From an uncultured Selenomonas sp. (GTDB lineage: Bacteria > Bacillota > Negativicutes > Selenomonadales > Selenomonadaceae): 48,678 nucleotides of DNA. A program made the position numbers and the translations under genes. Location of the stretch: assembly GCA_905373085.1 (NCBI GenBank), contig CAJPRR010000003.1:1-48678 (forward strand). Reading direction: 5' to 3'. Under the pieces are notes generated by a model. The model saw only the letters and a program-made list of their open reading frames with translations, had not been told where the DNA came from and searched no databases. Positions 7,636 through 16,604 of this stretch are shown here, piece after piece (position 1 is the stretch's first letter; every line of letters begins with the position of its first letter).

Positions 7636-10600
7636 GCTGCGCGAGAGGATCGGCGCGTGTCTCGCCGTGCGCGATTTCGACGCTGCGATGGACGCCGTGC
7701 GCGAGCTGGCGAAAGACGAGGCGGCACAGGCGGAGGCGCTCGGCGCCGCCGCGAGCATCCACATCGAGGCGGGCGACTACGAGGGCGCGGCGCCCTTGGT
7801 CGAAGCGCTCCTGCAAAAGGAGCCGCAGTCCGTCTACGGCGCGTTCCTCCGGGCGCGTCTCCTCTTCGCCGAGGGGAAGCTGCTCTCGGCACATGACGAG
7901 CTCGCCGCGCTCTTGCAGCGCGAGGAAGGGATTGCCCCTCTCTACGTCGAGAAGCTCTGCAACCTTCTCGGGCAGACGGCGCGTACCATGGGATTGGCGG
8001 AGGAAGCAGCAGCCGCCTATGAAAAGGCGGCTGCTGCGGCGGAAACTTCGGAGCTTCGCGCCGTGGCATGGAGCAATGTCCTCTTCGCGCTGCATTTTCT
8101 GCGCATGCCGCAGGAGGAGGCATACCATGCGCACTGTGCTTACGGAGAGCTTTTCCGCGATGTGACGCCGTTTCTTCATCGCCTGCGGCAAAAGCGGCGC
8201 AAGATTCGCATCGGTTATATCTCGCCCGACTTGCGCCGTCATGTCGTGCTGCGCTTTGCCGAGGCGCTCTTCACGCATTACGACGCTGAGCGCTTCGAGG
8301 TCTATTGCTACCAGAACGGCCCCGAGGATGAGGAGAGCCGCCGCATCATGCGTCTCGTCGACGTTTGGCGAAACATCTCGCCGCTCTCGCCGCGGGAGGC
8401 GGCGCGGCGCATCTACGAGGACGGCATAGACGTCCTCGTGGATCTCGCCGGTCATACGCGCGGCACGGCGCTTCCCGTGCTCGCCCATCGCCCTTCGCCC
8501 GTGCAGATGTCGGGTGTCGGCTATTTCGCGACGACGGGGCTTCCCGCGGTCGACTATATGATCGGCGACGTATGGCTCGACGGCGCACCGGCGGGCATCA
8601 AGGAAGCGCCGTTCTTTACGGAGAAACTGCTCGTGCTCGCACATACGCACCTCTGCTATACGCCCGAGGCGGCTGCGCCGCCTGCGGGCGCTGCGCCGTG
8701 CCTGCGGAAAGGTTTCGTGACCTTCGGCAGCTTCAATGCTTTCGCCAAGGCTTCGGACGAGACGCTCGCGGCGTGGGCGCAGATCCTCTCTGCAGTCCCG
8801 AGCTCGCGTCTGCTCTTGAAATCCGCCGCCTTTTCGAGCGAGGAGGGACGCACGGCGGCACTCGCGCGTCTGCAGGCGGCGGGAATTGACAGCGAGCGCG
8901 TCGAACTTCGTCCCGATACGCGTGAATATCTGCACGAGTATCATGATGTCGACATCGCGCTCGACACGTTCCCCTATCCGGGCGGCGGCACGACGTTCGA
9001 TGCGCTCTACATGGGCGTGCCCGTCGTCATGCTCAAGGGAGATTCGCACGGCACGCGCTTCGGCTTCAGCATCCTCGCCAATCTCGGCTTGGAGGATTTG
9101 GCAGCGGCGGATGCGACAGACTACGTGCGGAAGGCGGCAGCGCTTGCCGAGGATGCGGAGCTTCTTGCCGCCCTGCACAAGAAGCTGCGTCCCATGATGG
9201 AAAAGTCGCCCTTGATGGACGGCGCATCCTATACGGCAGCACTCGAAGCCGGCTGCGAAGCCGCGCTCGCCGCGCACGATGCGGCACAGACGCTGCCTTC
9301 GCCCGAGGAAGCGGCGAGGCTCGCCGTCACGCTCAAGCGATTTTTTGCGGCGGGAGACCTTCGCCAAGCGCTTGCCGCCTCCGACGCGCTCCTCGCCGCA
9401 GGCAGGGCGGAGCGCGATATATGGCGGCTGGCGGCGGGACTCTACATCGACGCGGAGGAGGGGGAGAACGCCGCGCGTGCAGCCGGGCTGTATCTCGCGG
9501 GCGGCGAGGACGGCTTCGGCTTTCTCCTGCGTGCGCGTGCCGTATTTTTGCTCGGGCGCTGGCGCGATGCGCTCGAAGATGTGCGCCGCGCGCTCGCCGC
9601 GCGTCAGCTCTCGCGCAGCGAGCAGGTGCTCGCGCACAACCTCGCCGCACGCATCTGCCGCAGCCTGGGCCAGGTCGAAGAAGCCTTGTGCGCGGAGAAG
9701 GCGGCCTTCGATGCCGCTGAGACGCTGGCGGACAGGGCGGCGTCTTGGAGCAACTACCTCTTCGCCCTGCACTATGTCGAGCGCGAGCCTCAGTTTATGC
9801 TCGATGCGGCACGACGCTATGGGGAGCTTTTCCAAAGCGTGCCGCGCATGAAGCGAGCGCCGAAGAGGCGCGGGAAGATTCGCGTCGGCTACATCTCGCC
9901 CGACTTCACGTTCCACATCGTCGCGCTCTTCAGCTTCGCCTTCTTCACGCACTTCGACAAGAGTCGTTTCGAGGTCTTCGGCTACTCGCTCGCCGGCGAG
10001 AATGCGATGGCGGCGGAGCTTTCTTCTCATGCAACGGCTTGGCGCTATGTGGGCGGCGGGACGGCGGCGGAAATCGCGGAGAGAATCCGCGCCGATGAAA
10101 TCGACATCCTCGCAGACCTTGCGGGACACAGCGCGAACAACGCGCTTCCCGTGCTCGCGCTTCGTCCTGCGCCCGTGCAGATTTCGGGCGTCGGCTACTT
10201 CGATACGACGGGGCTTTCGGCGGTCGACTATTTTCTGACGGACGTGCATATCGACCCGCCCGGGGAAAACGACGGCTGCTTTACGGAGAAGCTCCTGCGC
10301 TTGCCCGAAAGTCACCTCTGCTACCGTGCGAGCCGCGCGGGGGAAAAATCTCGCATCGCGCCCTTGCCCGCGCGGGAGAAGGGCTATATTACGTTCGGCA
10401 GCTTCAACAACTTCGCGAAGGTCACGGACAAGGTGCTGCATCTTTGGGCGAAGATCCTACGTGCCGTGCCGCGCTCGCGCCTCTTCCTCAAGACGGCGGT
10501 CTTCGATGCGGCGGACGGCAGGCAGGAGGCGCTCCGCCGCTTGGAGGCGGCGGGCATTGACCTCGCCCGCATCAGAACCGAAGGCCATACGGCGGAGTAT

Positions 10601-12661
10601 CTCGCGGCCTACGGCGAGGTCGACGTCGCGCTTGACACCTTCCCGTATCCGGGCGGCGGCACGACGTGCGACGCGCTCTACATGGGCGTGCCCGTCGTCA
10701 CATGGGCGGGGGCGCGTCATGGCGCACGCTTCGGCGCGAGCATCTTGAAGAACATCGGCCTTGCCGATGCCTGCTGTGCGCGTACGGCGGACGAATATGC
10801 GGAGAAGGCGTGCGCCCTCGCCGCTGATGCGGCCTCGCTCGCTGTCCTGCGCCGCACCTTGCGCACGCGCATGGAGGCGTCTCCTCTCATGGACGCCGCA
10901 CGCTACATGCTCCATCTCGAAGCGGCGTATGAAAAGATCTGGGCGCACAAACTCGGCGAGGACAGCAAGAAGCAGCGCAGGAAGCTCGTGCCCGCGCTGC
11001 AGGCCGAGGCGGACGCCGCTTTCGCCGCACGCGATTGGCGCAGCTTCCTCGCCGCCGCTCATCGTCTCGTCGCGCTGGACGCCGCATCAAGCCGGCTTTG
11101 GATGAGCATGGGATTTGCTTCGCTGCAGCTGGAGGAGCCGAAGAAGGCACGCTGCTTCTTGGAAATGGCGCTCGAAAAAGCGCAGGAAGAAACGCCCGAG
11201 ATCCTGCAGCTTCTCGCCGAAGCGCAGAAGCTGATGGGAGACCATGCAGCGGCGCTGGCGAGCGTGGAGGAAGCGCAGGCGCGGACGGAAAAGACGCGCG
11301 AGACGCGTCCTTTCCGCCATCGCCTCGCGCTCGCCGAGGCTCATGCCGCCTACATGCTTGCCCGTGCCGACGAAGCGTCGAGAGCTTACCGCGAAGCCGC
11401 AGACCTCGCGGATGACCTTCGCGCACGCACGGAAGCGTACAGCTCGCACCTGCTCGCCCTGCACAATACGGCGATCGGACAGGAGGAGCTTTTCGCCGCG
11501 CATCGAGGCTATGAGAAGCTCCTTGCGGGCGTCGAGCCGCTTGCCGAATGCGCTTGGAAGAATCATGAGAAGATCCGCATCGGGTATCTGTCGCCCGATT
11601 TTCGCCGTCATGTCATGTTTTCCTTCATTTATGGGCTTTTCGTGCGCTTCGACCGCGCACATTTCGAGGTCTGCGCCTATTCGCTCGCGGAGGAGGAGGA
11701 CGGCTTCACCGCCGCTCTGAAAGAGCACGCGACGGCATGGCGCAATGTCGCGGGGCTTTCCTGCGCGGAGATTGCTGAAAAGATTCGTGCCGATGAGATC
11801 GACGTCCTCGTCGACCTCGCGGGGCACAGCGCGGGCGGCGCTCTGCCCGTATTCGCCTATCGTCCCGCGCCCGTGCAGGTATCGGGACTCGGCTACGTCA
11901 ACACGACGGGGCTTTCGGCGGTCGACTACTTCCTCACGGATGACGTCGCCGACCCGCCGGGAAGGCACGACGCCCTCTTTACGGAAGAGCCTGTATGCCT
12001 GACGAGCCAGTTTCTCTACACGGCGAAGAGCGATGTTTCTGAGCCTTCGGGTGCGCCGTCGAGAAAGGCGGGGCATGTCGTCTTCGGCGTGTTCAACCAT
12101 TGGTACAAGGTCACGGAGGAAATGCTCTTCTGCTGGCGCGAGATCATGGAGCGCGTGCCGAAGAGCCGCCTCCTCGTCAAGTGTCAGGAGCTTTTCGCCC
12201 CCGAGATGCGAGAAGAGGCGCTGCGCCGCATGGCGAAGTCGCAGATCGACATCGGGCGCGTCGACTTGGAGCCTGCGACGAGCGACTACATGGAGCGCTA
12301 TTTGACGGTTGACATCGCGCTCGACACGTACCCGTACCCGGGCGGCGGCACGACGTGCGACGCGCTCTACATGGGCGTGCCCGTCGTCACGCGCTATGGC
12401 AGACGGCGCGGCACGCGCTTCGGGCTTTCGCTGCTGAAGAATGCGGGGCTTGAGAGCCTTGCTGCTGCTGACGCAAGAGCGTACATCGAGAAGGCGGCGG
12501 CGCTCGCGCATGACGCGGAGCTTCTGGACGGGCTGCACAGGCAGCTTCGCGCACGTTTTGCCGCCTCGCCCGTCATGCGGGCGACAGGATATATGGAGGA
12601 ATTGGAGCGTTTCTATCGCATGGCGGTCAAAAGAAAGAAGGGGGAAGAAGGCGAAGCATGA
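7610..12661 (+). CDS. Triple SPINDLY/OGT-like (GT41) protein O-glycosyltransferase
   Basis: A 1683-residue protein made of three repeats of about 560 residues, each a helical TPR-like region followed by a GT41 catalytic region. The catalytic parts begin at G-Y-(I/L)-S-P-D-(L/F). The His equivalent to human OGT His498 is kept in all three (H211, H769, H1334), and so is the Lys equivalent to OGT Lys842 in FN-x-(F/W)-(A/Y)-K (K380, K937, K1500). Each also has DxALDT(F/Y)PYPGGGTT(F/C)DALYMGVPVV, the donor-binding part. All three modules therefore look active. Family members usually have one catalytic region. The start overlaps the previous gene by 26 bp and the stop overlaps the next start by ATGA. 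Expected role: O-glycosylation of Ser/Thr in flagellin in the cytosol. Confidence 0.85.
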   Translation: MASEKEKDRLRERIGACLAVRDFDAAMDAVRELAKDEAAQAEALGAAASIHIEAGDYEGAAPLVEALLQKEPQSVYGAFLRARLLFAEGKLLSAHDELAALLQREEGIAPLYVEKLCNLLGQTARTMGLAEEAAAAYEKAAAAAETSELRAVAWSNVLFALHFLRMPQEEAYHAHCAYGELFRDVTPFLHRLRQKRRKIRIGYISPDLRRHVVLRFAEALFTHYDAERFEVYCYQNGPEDEESRRIMRLVDVWRNISPLSPREAARRIYEDGIDVLVDLAGHTRGTALPVLAHRPSPVQMSGVGYFATTGLPAVDYMIGDVWLDGAPAGIKEAPFFTEKLLVLAHTHLCYTPEAAAPPAGAAPCLRKGFVTFGSFNAFAKASDETLAAWAQILSAVPSSRLLLKSAAFSSEEGRTAALARLQAAGIDSERVELRPDTREYLHEYHDVDIALDTFPYPGGGTTFDALYMGVPVVMLKGDSHGTRFGFSILANLGLEDLAAADATDYVRKAAALAEDAELLAALHKKLRPMMEKSPLMDGASYTAALEAGCEAALAAHDAAQTLPSPEEAARLAVTLKRFFAAGDLRQALAASDALLAAGRAERDIWRLAAGLYIDAEEGENAARAAGLYLAGGEDGFGFLLRARAVFLLGRWRDALEDVRRALAARQLSRSEQVLAHNLAARICRSLGQVEEALCAEKAAFDAAETLADRAASWSNYLFALHYVEREPQFMLDAARRYGELFQSVPRMKRAPKRRGKIRVGYISPDFTFHIVALFSFAFFTHFDKSRFEVFGYSLAGENAMAAELSSHATAWRYVGGGTAAEIAERIRADEIDILADLAGHSANNALPVLALRPAPVQISGVGYFDTTGLSAVDYFLTDVHIDPPGENDGCFTEKLLRLPESHLCYRASRAGEKSRIAPLPAREKGYITFGSFNNFAKVTDKVLHLWAKILRAVPRSRLFLKTAVFDAADGRQEALRRLEAAGIDLARIRTEGHTAEYLAAYGEVDVALDTFPYPGGGTTCDALYMGVPVVTWAGARHGARFGASILKNIGLADACCARTADEYAEKACALAADAASLAVLRRTLRTRMEASPLMDAARYMLHLEAAYEKIWAHKLGEDSKKQRRKLVPALQAEADAAFAARDWRSFLAAAHRLVALDAASSRLWMSMGFASLQLEEPKKARCFLEMALEKAQEETPEILQLLAEAQKLMGDHAAALASVEEAQARTEKTRETRPFRHRLALAEAHAAYMLARADEASRAYREAADLADDLRARTEAYSSHLLALHNTAIGQEELFAAHRGYEKLLAGVEPLAECAWKNHEKIRIGYLSPDFRRHVMFSFIYGLFVRFDRAHFEVCAYSLAEEEDGFTAALKEHATAWRNVAGLSCAEIAEKIRADEIDVLVDLAGHSAGGALPVFAYRPAPVQVSGLGYVNTTGLSAVDYFLTDDVADPPGRHDALFTEEPVCLTSQFLYTAKSDVSEPSGAPSRKAGHVVFGVFNHWYKVTEEMLFCWREIMERVPKSRLLVKCQELFAPEMREEALRRMAKSQIDIGRVDLEPATSDYMERYLTVDIALDTYPYPGGGTTCDALYMGVPVVTRYGRRRGTRFGLSLLKNAGLESLAAADARAYIEKAAALAHDAELLDGLHRQLRARFAASPVMRATGYMEELERFYRMAVKRKKGEEGEA

Positions 12662-14118
12662 AAGATTTTTCAAAAATTGCAGAAGAGCTTGCCGTCCTGC
12701 AGAGCAGGGGAAGATGGGAAGCGGGAGTCGAGCGCATGGAATACATGCTCAGAAGGCATGCGGCAGACCTCGACCGCGGCGAGAGGAGCTTTCTCTGCGG
12801 CAGGCTCGGCTACTTCCTGCACTTCATCGGGCGCATTGAGAAAGCCGTCGCCGCTTACCGCGAGGCGATCGCGCTTGCGCCCTGCCTCGCGCAGCAGAGG
12901 AAGCTCTACAGTGACTATCTGATGATCTGCCACTACCTGCCGCAGCTCAGTGATGAGGAGCTGGCGGAGCGCCACTTCGCCTACGACCGGCTTTTCCGGC
13001 CCGAAGAGGAACTGCATCACGAGAGAGAGGTGCATCGCCGCCACAAAAAGATTCGTCTCGGCTACCTGTCCTCGAATTTCAAGGCGCATGTCATGAGCTG
13101 CTTCATGATGCAGCTTCTCGCTCTTGCCGACCGCAGCCGCTTCGACGTCTACTGCTACGACCTCGGCGGCTGCTCGGATGCGGCAGCCGAGCAGATGAAA
13201 TCCTTCGGCAACAACTGGCGCAACATCGTCCTGCCCGAAGCGAAGGATCGCGCACGTGCGATTGCGGCGGACGAGATCGACGTCCTCTTCGACCTCAGCG
13301 GTCATACGGACGGCGGCCACGGACTGGCGACGCTCGGCTACAAGGCGGCGCCCGTGCAGCTCACGGGCATCGGCTACATGAGCACGTCGGGACTCAAGGC
13401 GGTTGACTGCTTCCTGTCGGATCGCTTTCTCGACCCGCCCGGCGAGGGCGACGCACATTTTTCGGAAAAGCTCCTGCGCCTTTCCCGTTCGCATTTCTGC
13501 TACACGCCTTTCGAGAAAATCTTCAAGAGCACGGTCGATTGGCGGCTGCACGAGAGGCCGGTGTTCGGCTGCTTCAACAATTCCTCGAAGATTTCCGACG
13601 ATATGCTGCGCCTTTGGCACGCGCTCCTCGTGCGAGTGCCTGGCTCCACGCTGCTGCTCAAGGCATGGAAGCCCGAGCGCCTGCAGAAGCGGGCGATTTC
13701 CCTCGGCATTCCTCCCGGGCGGATCGAGGTGCGTCCCATGACGCTCGACTATATCCACGAGTACATGGACATGGACGTCGCGCTCGACACCTTCCCCTAC
13801 ACGGGCGGCGGCACGACGTGCGAGGCCATTTACATGGGCGTGCCCGTCGTGACGCTCGCGGGCACGCGCCACGGCACGCGCTTCGGCCTGTCCCTTTTGG
13901 AAAATGTCGGTCTCGGCGAGCTGGCAGCGAGGACGCCCGAAGAGTACGTGGAGAAAGCTGCGGCGCTTGCATCGGACGGGGAACTCCTCGCAGCGCTGCA
14001 CAAGAACCTGCGCCGCATGATACAGCGCTCTCCCGTGATGGACGGCAGAAGCTATGTGCGCGAGGTGGAAGCGATGTACGAGGAGATCTGGCAGGAATGG
14101 CTCGCCGGGCGGGAATAA
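12658..14118 (+). CDS. SPINDLY/OGT-like (GT41) protein O-glycosyltransferase, single module
   Basis: Protein of 486 residues: a short helical/TPR part (1 to about 125) and one GT41 catalytic region. The catalytic His (H144 in SSNFKAHVM) and the Lys (K311 in FNNSSKISDD) are both present, with the donor motif DVALDTFPYTGGGTTCEAIYMGVPVV. It overlaps the triple-module gene by ATGA (12658-12661) and ends the first operon. Probably modifies flagellin, as its neighbours do, perhaps at other sites. Family assignment is firm; substrate is inferred from context. Confidence 0.88.
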   Translation: MKDFSKIAEELAVLQSRGRWEAGVERMEYMLRRHAADLDRGERSFLCGRLGYFLHFIGRIEKAVAAYREAIALAPCLAQQRKLYSDYLMICHYLPQLSDEELAERHFAYDRLFRPEEELHHEREVHRRHKKIRLGYLSSNFKAHVMSCFMMQLLALADRSRFDVYCYDLGGCSDAAAEQMKSFGNNWRNIVLPEAKDRARAIAADEIDVLFDLSGHTDGGHGLATLGYKAAPVQLTGIGYMSTSGLKAVDCFLSDRFLDPPGEGDAHFSEKLLRLSRSHFCYTPFEKIFKSTVDWRLHERPVFGCFNNSSKISDDMLRLWHALLVRVPGSTLLLKAWKPERLQKRAISLGIPPGRIEVRPMTLDYIHEYMDMDVALDTFPYTGGGTTCEAIYMGVPVVTLAGTRHGTRFGLSLLENVGLGELAARTPEEYVEKAAALASDGELLAALHKNLRRMIQRSPVMDGRSYVREVEAMYEEIWQEWLAGRE

Positions 14119-14120
14119 TC

Positions 14121-14175
14121 TAAGGAAGCGCAGATGCGTGAAGATGGGCGGCTGAATTTATCCGTGATTCCTTAA
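14121..14175 (+). repeat. Dispersed palindrome-like repeat, copy 2
   Basis: This 55-bp element begins with TAAGGAAGCGCAGAT and ends with ATCCGTGATTCCTTAA, so its ends are an imperfect inverted repeat. Its reverse complement resembles 2165-2212. It lies between the first and second island operons, and its last bases (TTAA) form part of the candidate sigma-28 promoter. It could also end transcription of the first operon. Confidence 0.6.
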
Positions 14176-14199
14176 GCCCCTTTCGAGCTTTTCCGATAT
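14173..14199 (+). promoter_or_regulatory. Candidate sigma-28 promoter of the second island operon
   Basis: TAAG (14173-14176), 15 nt, then TCCGATAT (14192-14199), the best of three such elements in the window when compared with GCCGATAA. A separate extended -10 (TGATATAAT, 14209-14217) a few bases on could be a second, housekeeping promoter. Confidence 0.55.
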
Positions 14200-14248
14200 A
14201 GAGACGTATGATATAATGGACGCAAAGAAAATCTGGGAGGAATATATC

Positions 14249-15124
14249 TTGTCAAATTGGAAGAAAAACGCCCAGCAGGGCAAGGCGGCTTCGCTGGATG
14301 AAATGAAGCGCGAGCTTGCCGCGCAGATGGCGGATGAGGAGTACGGCGAGGCGCTCGGCACGGTCGCGGCGATGATCGAGGCCGGGATGCAGGACGCTGA
14401 CGCTTTTTACGATGCGGCCTACAGCTACTTCATGAGCGGCGACTACGAACGCGCGACCGAGTGGGTGGACAACACGCTGCGCTTTGCGCCGCAGCATGTC
14501 GGGGCGCGTATCCTGCTCGCACGCATCTGCCTTTTGGAGGAGCGCACGGCGGACGGTCTTGCCATTTTCGAGTTCGTGCTGAAGAATTATGGGGCGGCTC
14601 TTTCGACAGAGGAAAGGTACGATATCGAAGAAGCACTCGATTACTACGGCACGGCGAAGGGGGACGAGATTCGGGCGGATTATCCCGCTATCGCGCAGTT
14701 CCTGAAGCTGGAAGGCGCTGCGCCGCAAGCGCAGTCGGCGGTGTTCCGGCCGTTGGCGCAGCAGGTGCAGCGCATCGAGGCGCAGCCCTTGCAGCCCGTG
14801 CAGCAGACGCAGCCCGCAGGGCGGACGGCAGACGATGAGGCGGAGGCTCTGCGCTTGGCGCAGGAGATCATGGAGAAGGATGTCGCATTCTCGGAGAAGG
14901 TGCGGCTTTTGAATGCGTTTGCGGGCGGCTTCTTCCTCGCGGGTTCGTTCGCGGCGGCGAAGAGCCTCTTGAAGCAGGCGCTCGAACTTGATGCGCACGA
15001 TGAGATGACGCTCAAGAATGTGGGGTATACGCTCGTCGCTCTCGGTGAGCGCGATGCGGCTCTCGACGTTGCCGCTATGATGAAGACGCCCGATTTCGGG
15101 CTTCTGACCGTTGTCCGTGGCTGA
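14249..15124 (+). CDS. TPR protein of the glycosylation island
   Basis: Protein of 291 residues if translation starts at the TTG at 14249, which has GGGAGGAA (14235-14242) at a good distance. The in-frame ATG at 14216 overlaps a TATAAT and has no ribosome site, so I reject it. Two helical repeat zones are seen (about residues 45-105 and 225-285), with typical TPR residues such as AYSYFMSGDYERATEWVD. Between them is a Gln/Pro-rich linker (QPLQPVQQTQP). There is no catalytic domain. The adjacent GT41 gene has almost no TPR region of its own, so this may be a detached substrate-recognition partner. That role is inference. Confidence 0.8.
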   Translation: MSNWKKNAQQGKAASLDEMKRELAAQMADEEYGEALGTVAAMIEAGMQDADAFYDAAYSYFMSGDYERATEWVDNTLRFAPQHVGARILLARICLLEERTADGLAIFEFVLKNYGAALSTEERYDIEEALDYYGTAKGDEIRADYPAIAQFLKLEGAAPQAQSAVFRPLAQQVQRIEAQPLQPVQQTQPAGRTADDEAEALRLAQEIMEKDVAFSEKVRLLNAFAGGFFLAGSFAAAKSLLKQALELDAHDEMTLKNVGYTLVALGERDAALDVAAMMKTPDFGLLTVVRG

Positions 15125-16604
15125 GGCGCATACCTTCGCCGGCGAGATGGAGCGCGTTCGTGCGCTGCTGGCTGAAGGCAGGGAAAGTCTCGCCCTTGCG
15201 GAGATGCGGCGCATGGCACGGCTTGCCCTGCCGCCTCGCGCCGCCTTCGAACTGGCGGCTGCCATGGCTTCCGTCTGCGCCGCCTTGGGCGACGTGAAGG
15301 GCTTGGCTGAGGCGTACCGTGCAGCATGCTCTTCAGGCGGCGCTCTGCCCGAAGAGCACAGAGCGGCGTACAGCAATTATCTCTTTGCGCTTCACTATCT
15401 GCCGGGCGTGGAAGATGCCCGGCTTTTTCGCGAGCACTGCGGCTTTGCCCGGCTTTTTGCAGGCGTCAGGCAGTACGCGCACGAGGCGGGGCGGCATCGC
15501 CACGAGAGACTGCGCGTCGGCTATCTTTCGCCGGACTTCTCCATGCAGATCAACGCCTTCTTCATCATGGCGCTCCTCGTCCATCGCACGAGGGAACGCT
15601 TCGACGTCTATTGCTACGATACGCGCGGTGCGGGCGGCAGCGTAGCGGAGCAGATGCGTTCTCTGGCGGACGCTTGGCGCGATGTGTCGGCTTTGACGGC
15701 AGAGGAGACGGCGGCCTGCGTCCATGCGGATGAGATAGACGTCCTCGTCGATCTTTCGGGTCATGCGGCGGGCGGGCGCACGCTCGCTGTCGCCGCGCAT
15801 CGCCCGGCGCCCGTGCAGATGACGGCGATCGGCTGGTTCGATACGACGGGACTGCCCGCGATCGACTATGTGCTTGCCGACGACTGGGCGGCGACGGAAG
15901 TGAATGAAGAACTTTTTCTCGAAAGGCCGCTTCGCCTGCACGATCATTCCCTGCTTTGCTACATGCCGCCGTCGTCCGTGCAGCATGTGAAAGGGCAGCG
16001 CGAGCGCCGCGCGGCGCCCGTCTTCGGCAGTTTCAACAATTTTTACAAGATCACGCATGAGCAGCTTCTCCTCTGGCGCGAGATCGTAGAGCGCGTGCCG
16101 GGCGCACGCCTCGTGCTCAAGAATACGGCAGACAGCGAGGCGCAGGAGCGCCGCATGCGCCGCATGACGGCACGTGCGGGATTCGCCGAAGGCGCGGTCG
16201 AGTTTCGGCGTGCGACGAGCGACTACCTCGCGCAGTATCTCGACATCGACATCGCGCTCGATACCTACCCGTATCCGGGCGGCGGCACGACATGCGATGC
16301 GCTCTACATGGGCACGCCCGTCATCACGCGCTGCGGCAGGCGCTTCGGCTCGCGCTTCGGCCTGAGCCTCTTGTCGGCTGCAGGGCTTTCGGAGCTTGCG
16401 GCGGCGACGCCCGGCGCGTATGTGGAAAAAGCCGTCGCACTCGCACGCGATCCGAAGCTTTTGAACGCGCTGCACGAGGATCTGCGCAGACGCATGACGC
16501 TGTCGCCCTTGATGGACGGCGCCGGCTATGTGCGCGAGGTCGAGAAACTTTATGAAAAGGCATGGCAGACATGGCTGCAGCAGAAGGAGAGGGGAAGAGC
16601 ATGA
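15111..16604 (+). CDS. SPINDLY/OGT-like (GT41) protein with an altered catalytic His
   Basis: Protein of up to 497 residues with a helical N-terminus and one GT41 catalytic region. It keeps the Lys motif (FGSFNNFYKITHEQ) and the donor motif (DIALDTYPYPGGGTTCDALYMGTPVI). Where the other four GT41 modules of the window have His, it has Gln (GYLSPDFSMQINAF, Q146 counted from 15111). It may therefore be inactive, regulatory, or use another base. The start is uncertain: TTG at 15111 or GTG at 15117, both overlapping the TPR gene and both without a clear ribosome site, which suggests translational coupling. The stop overlaps the next start by ATGA. Confidence 0.82.
   Translation: MSVAEAHTFAGEMERVRALLAEGRESLALAEMRRMARLALPPRAAFELAAAMASVCAALGDVKGLAEAYRAACSSGGALPEEHRAAYSNYLFALHYLPGVEDARLFREHCGFARLFAGVRQYAHEAGRHRHERLRVGYLSPDFSMQINAFFIMALLVHRTRERFDVYCYDTRGAGGSVAEQMRSLADAWRDVSALTAEETAACVHADEIDVLVDLSGHAAGGRTLAVAAHRPAPVQMTAIGWFDTTGLPAIDYVLADDWAATEVNEELFLERPLRLHDHSLLCYMPPSSVQHVKGQRERRAAPVFGSFNNFYKITHEQLLLWREIVERVPGARLVLKNTADSEAQERRMRRMTARAGFAEGAVEFRRATSDYLAQYLDIDIALDTYPYPGGGTTCDALYMGTPVITRCGRRFGSRFGLSLLSAAGLSELAAATPGAYVEKAVALARDPKLLNALHEDLRRRMTLSPLMDGAGYVREVEKLYEKAWQTWLQQKERGRA

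Noticed and set aside
7439..10441. 1000-codon open frame on the reverse strand
   Set aside because: It lies opposite the triple GT41 gene, is rich in Arg and His, has no recognisable domain and is the usual shadow of a GC-rich coding strand.
14216..14248. ATG at 14216 as start of the TPR gene
   Set aside because: It overlaps a TATAAT and has no ribosome site, while TTG 14249 follows GGGAGGAA at good spacing.
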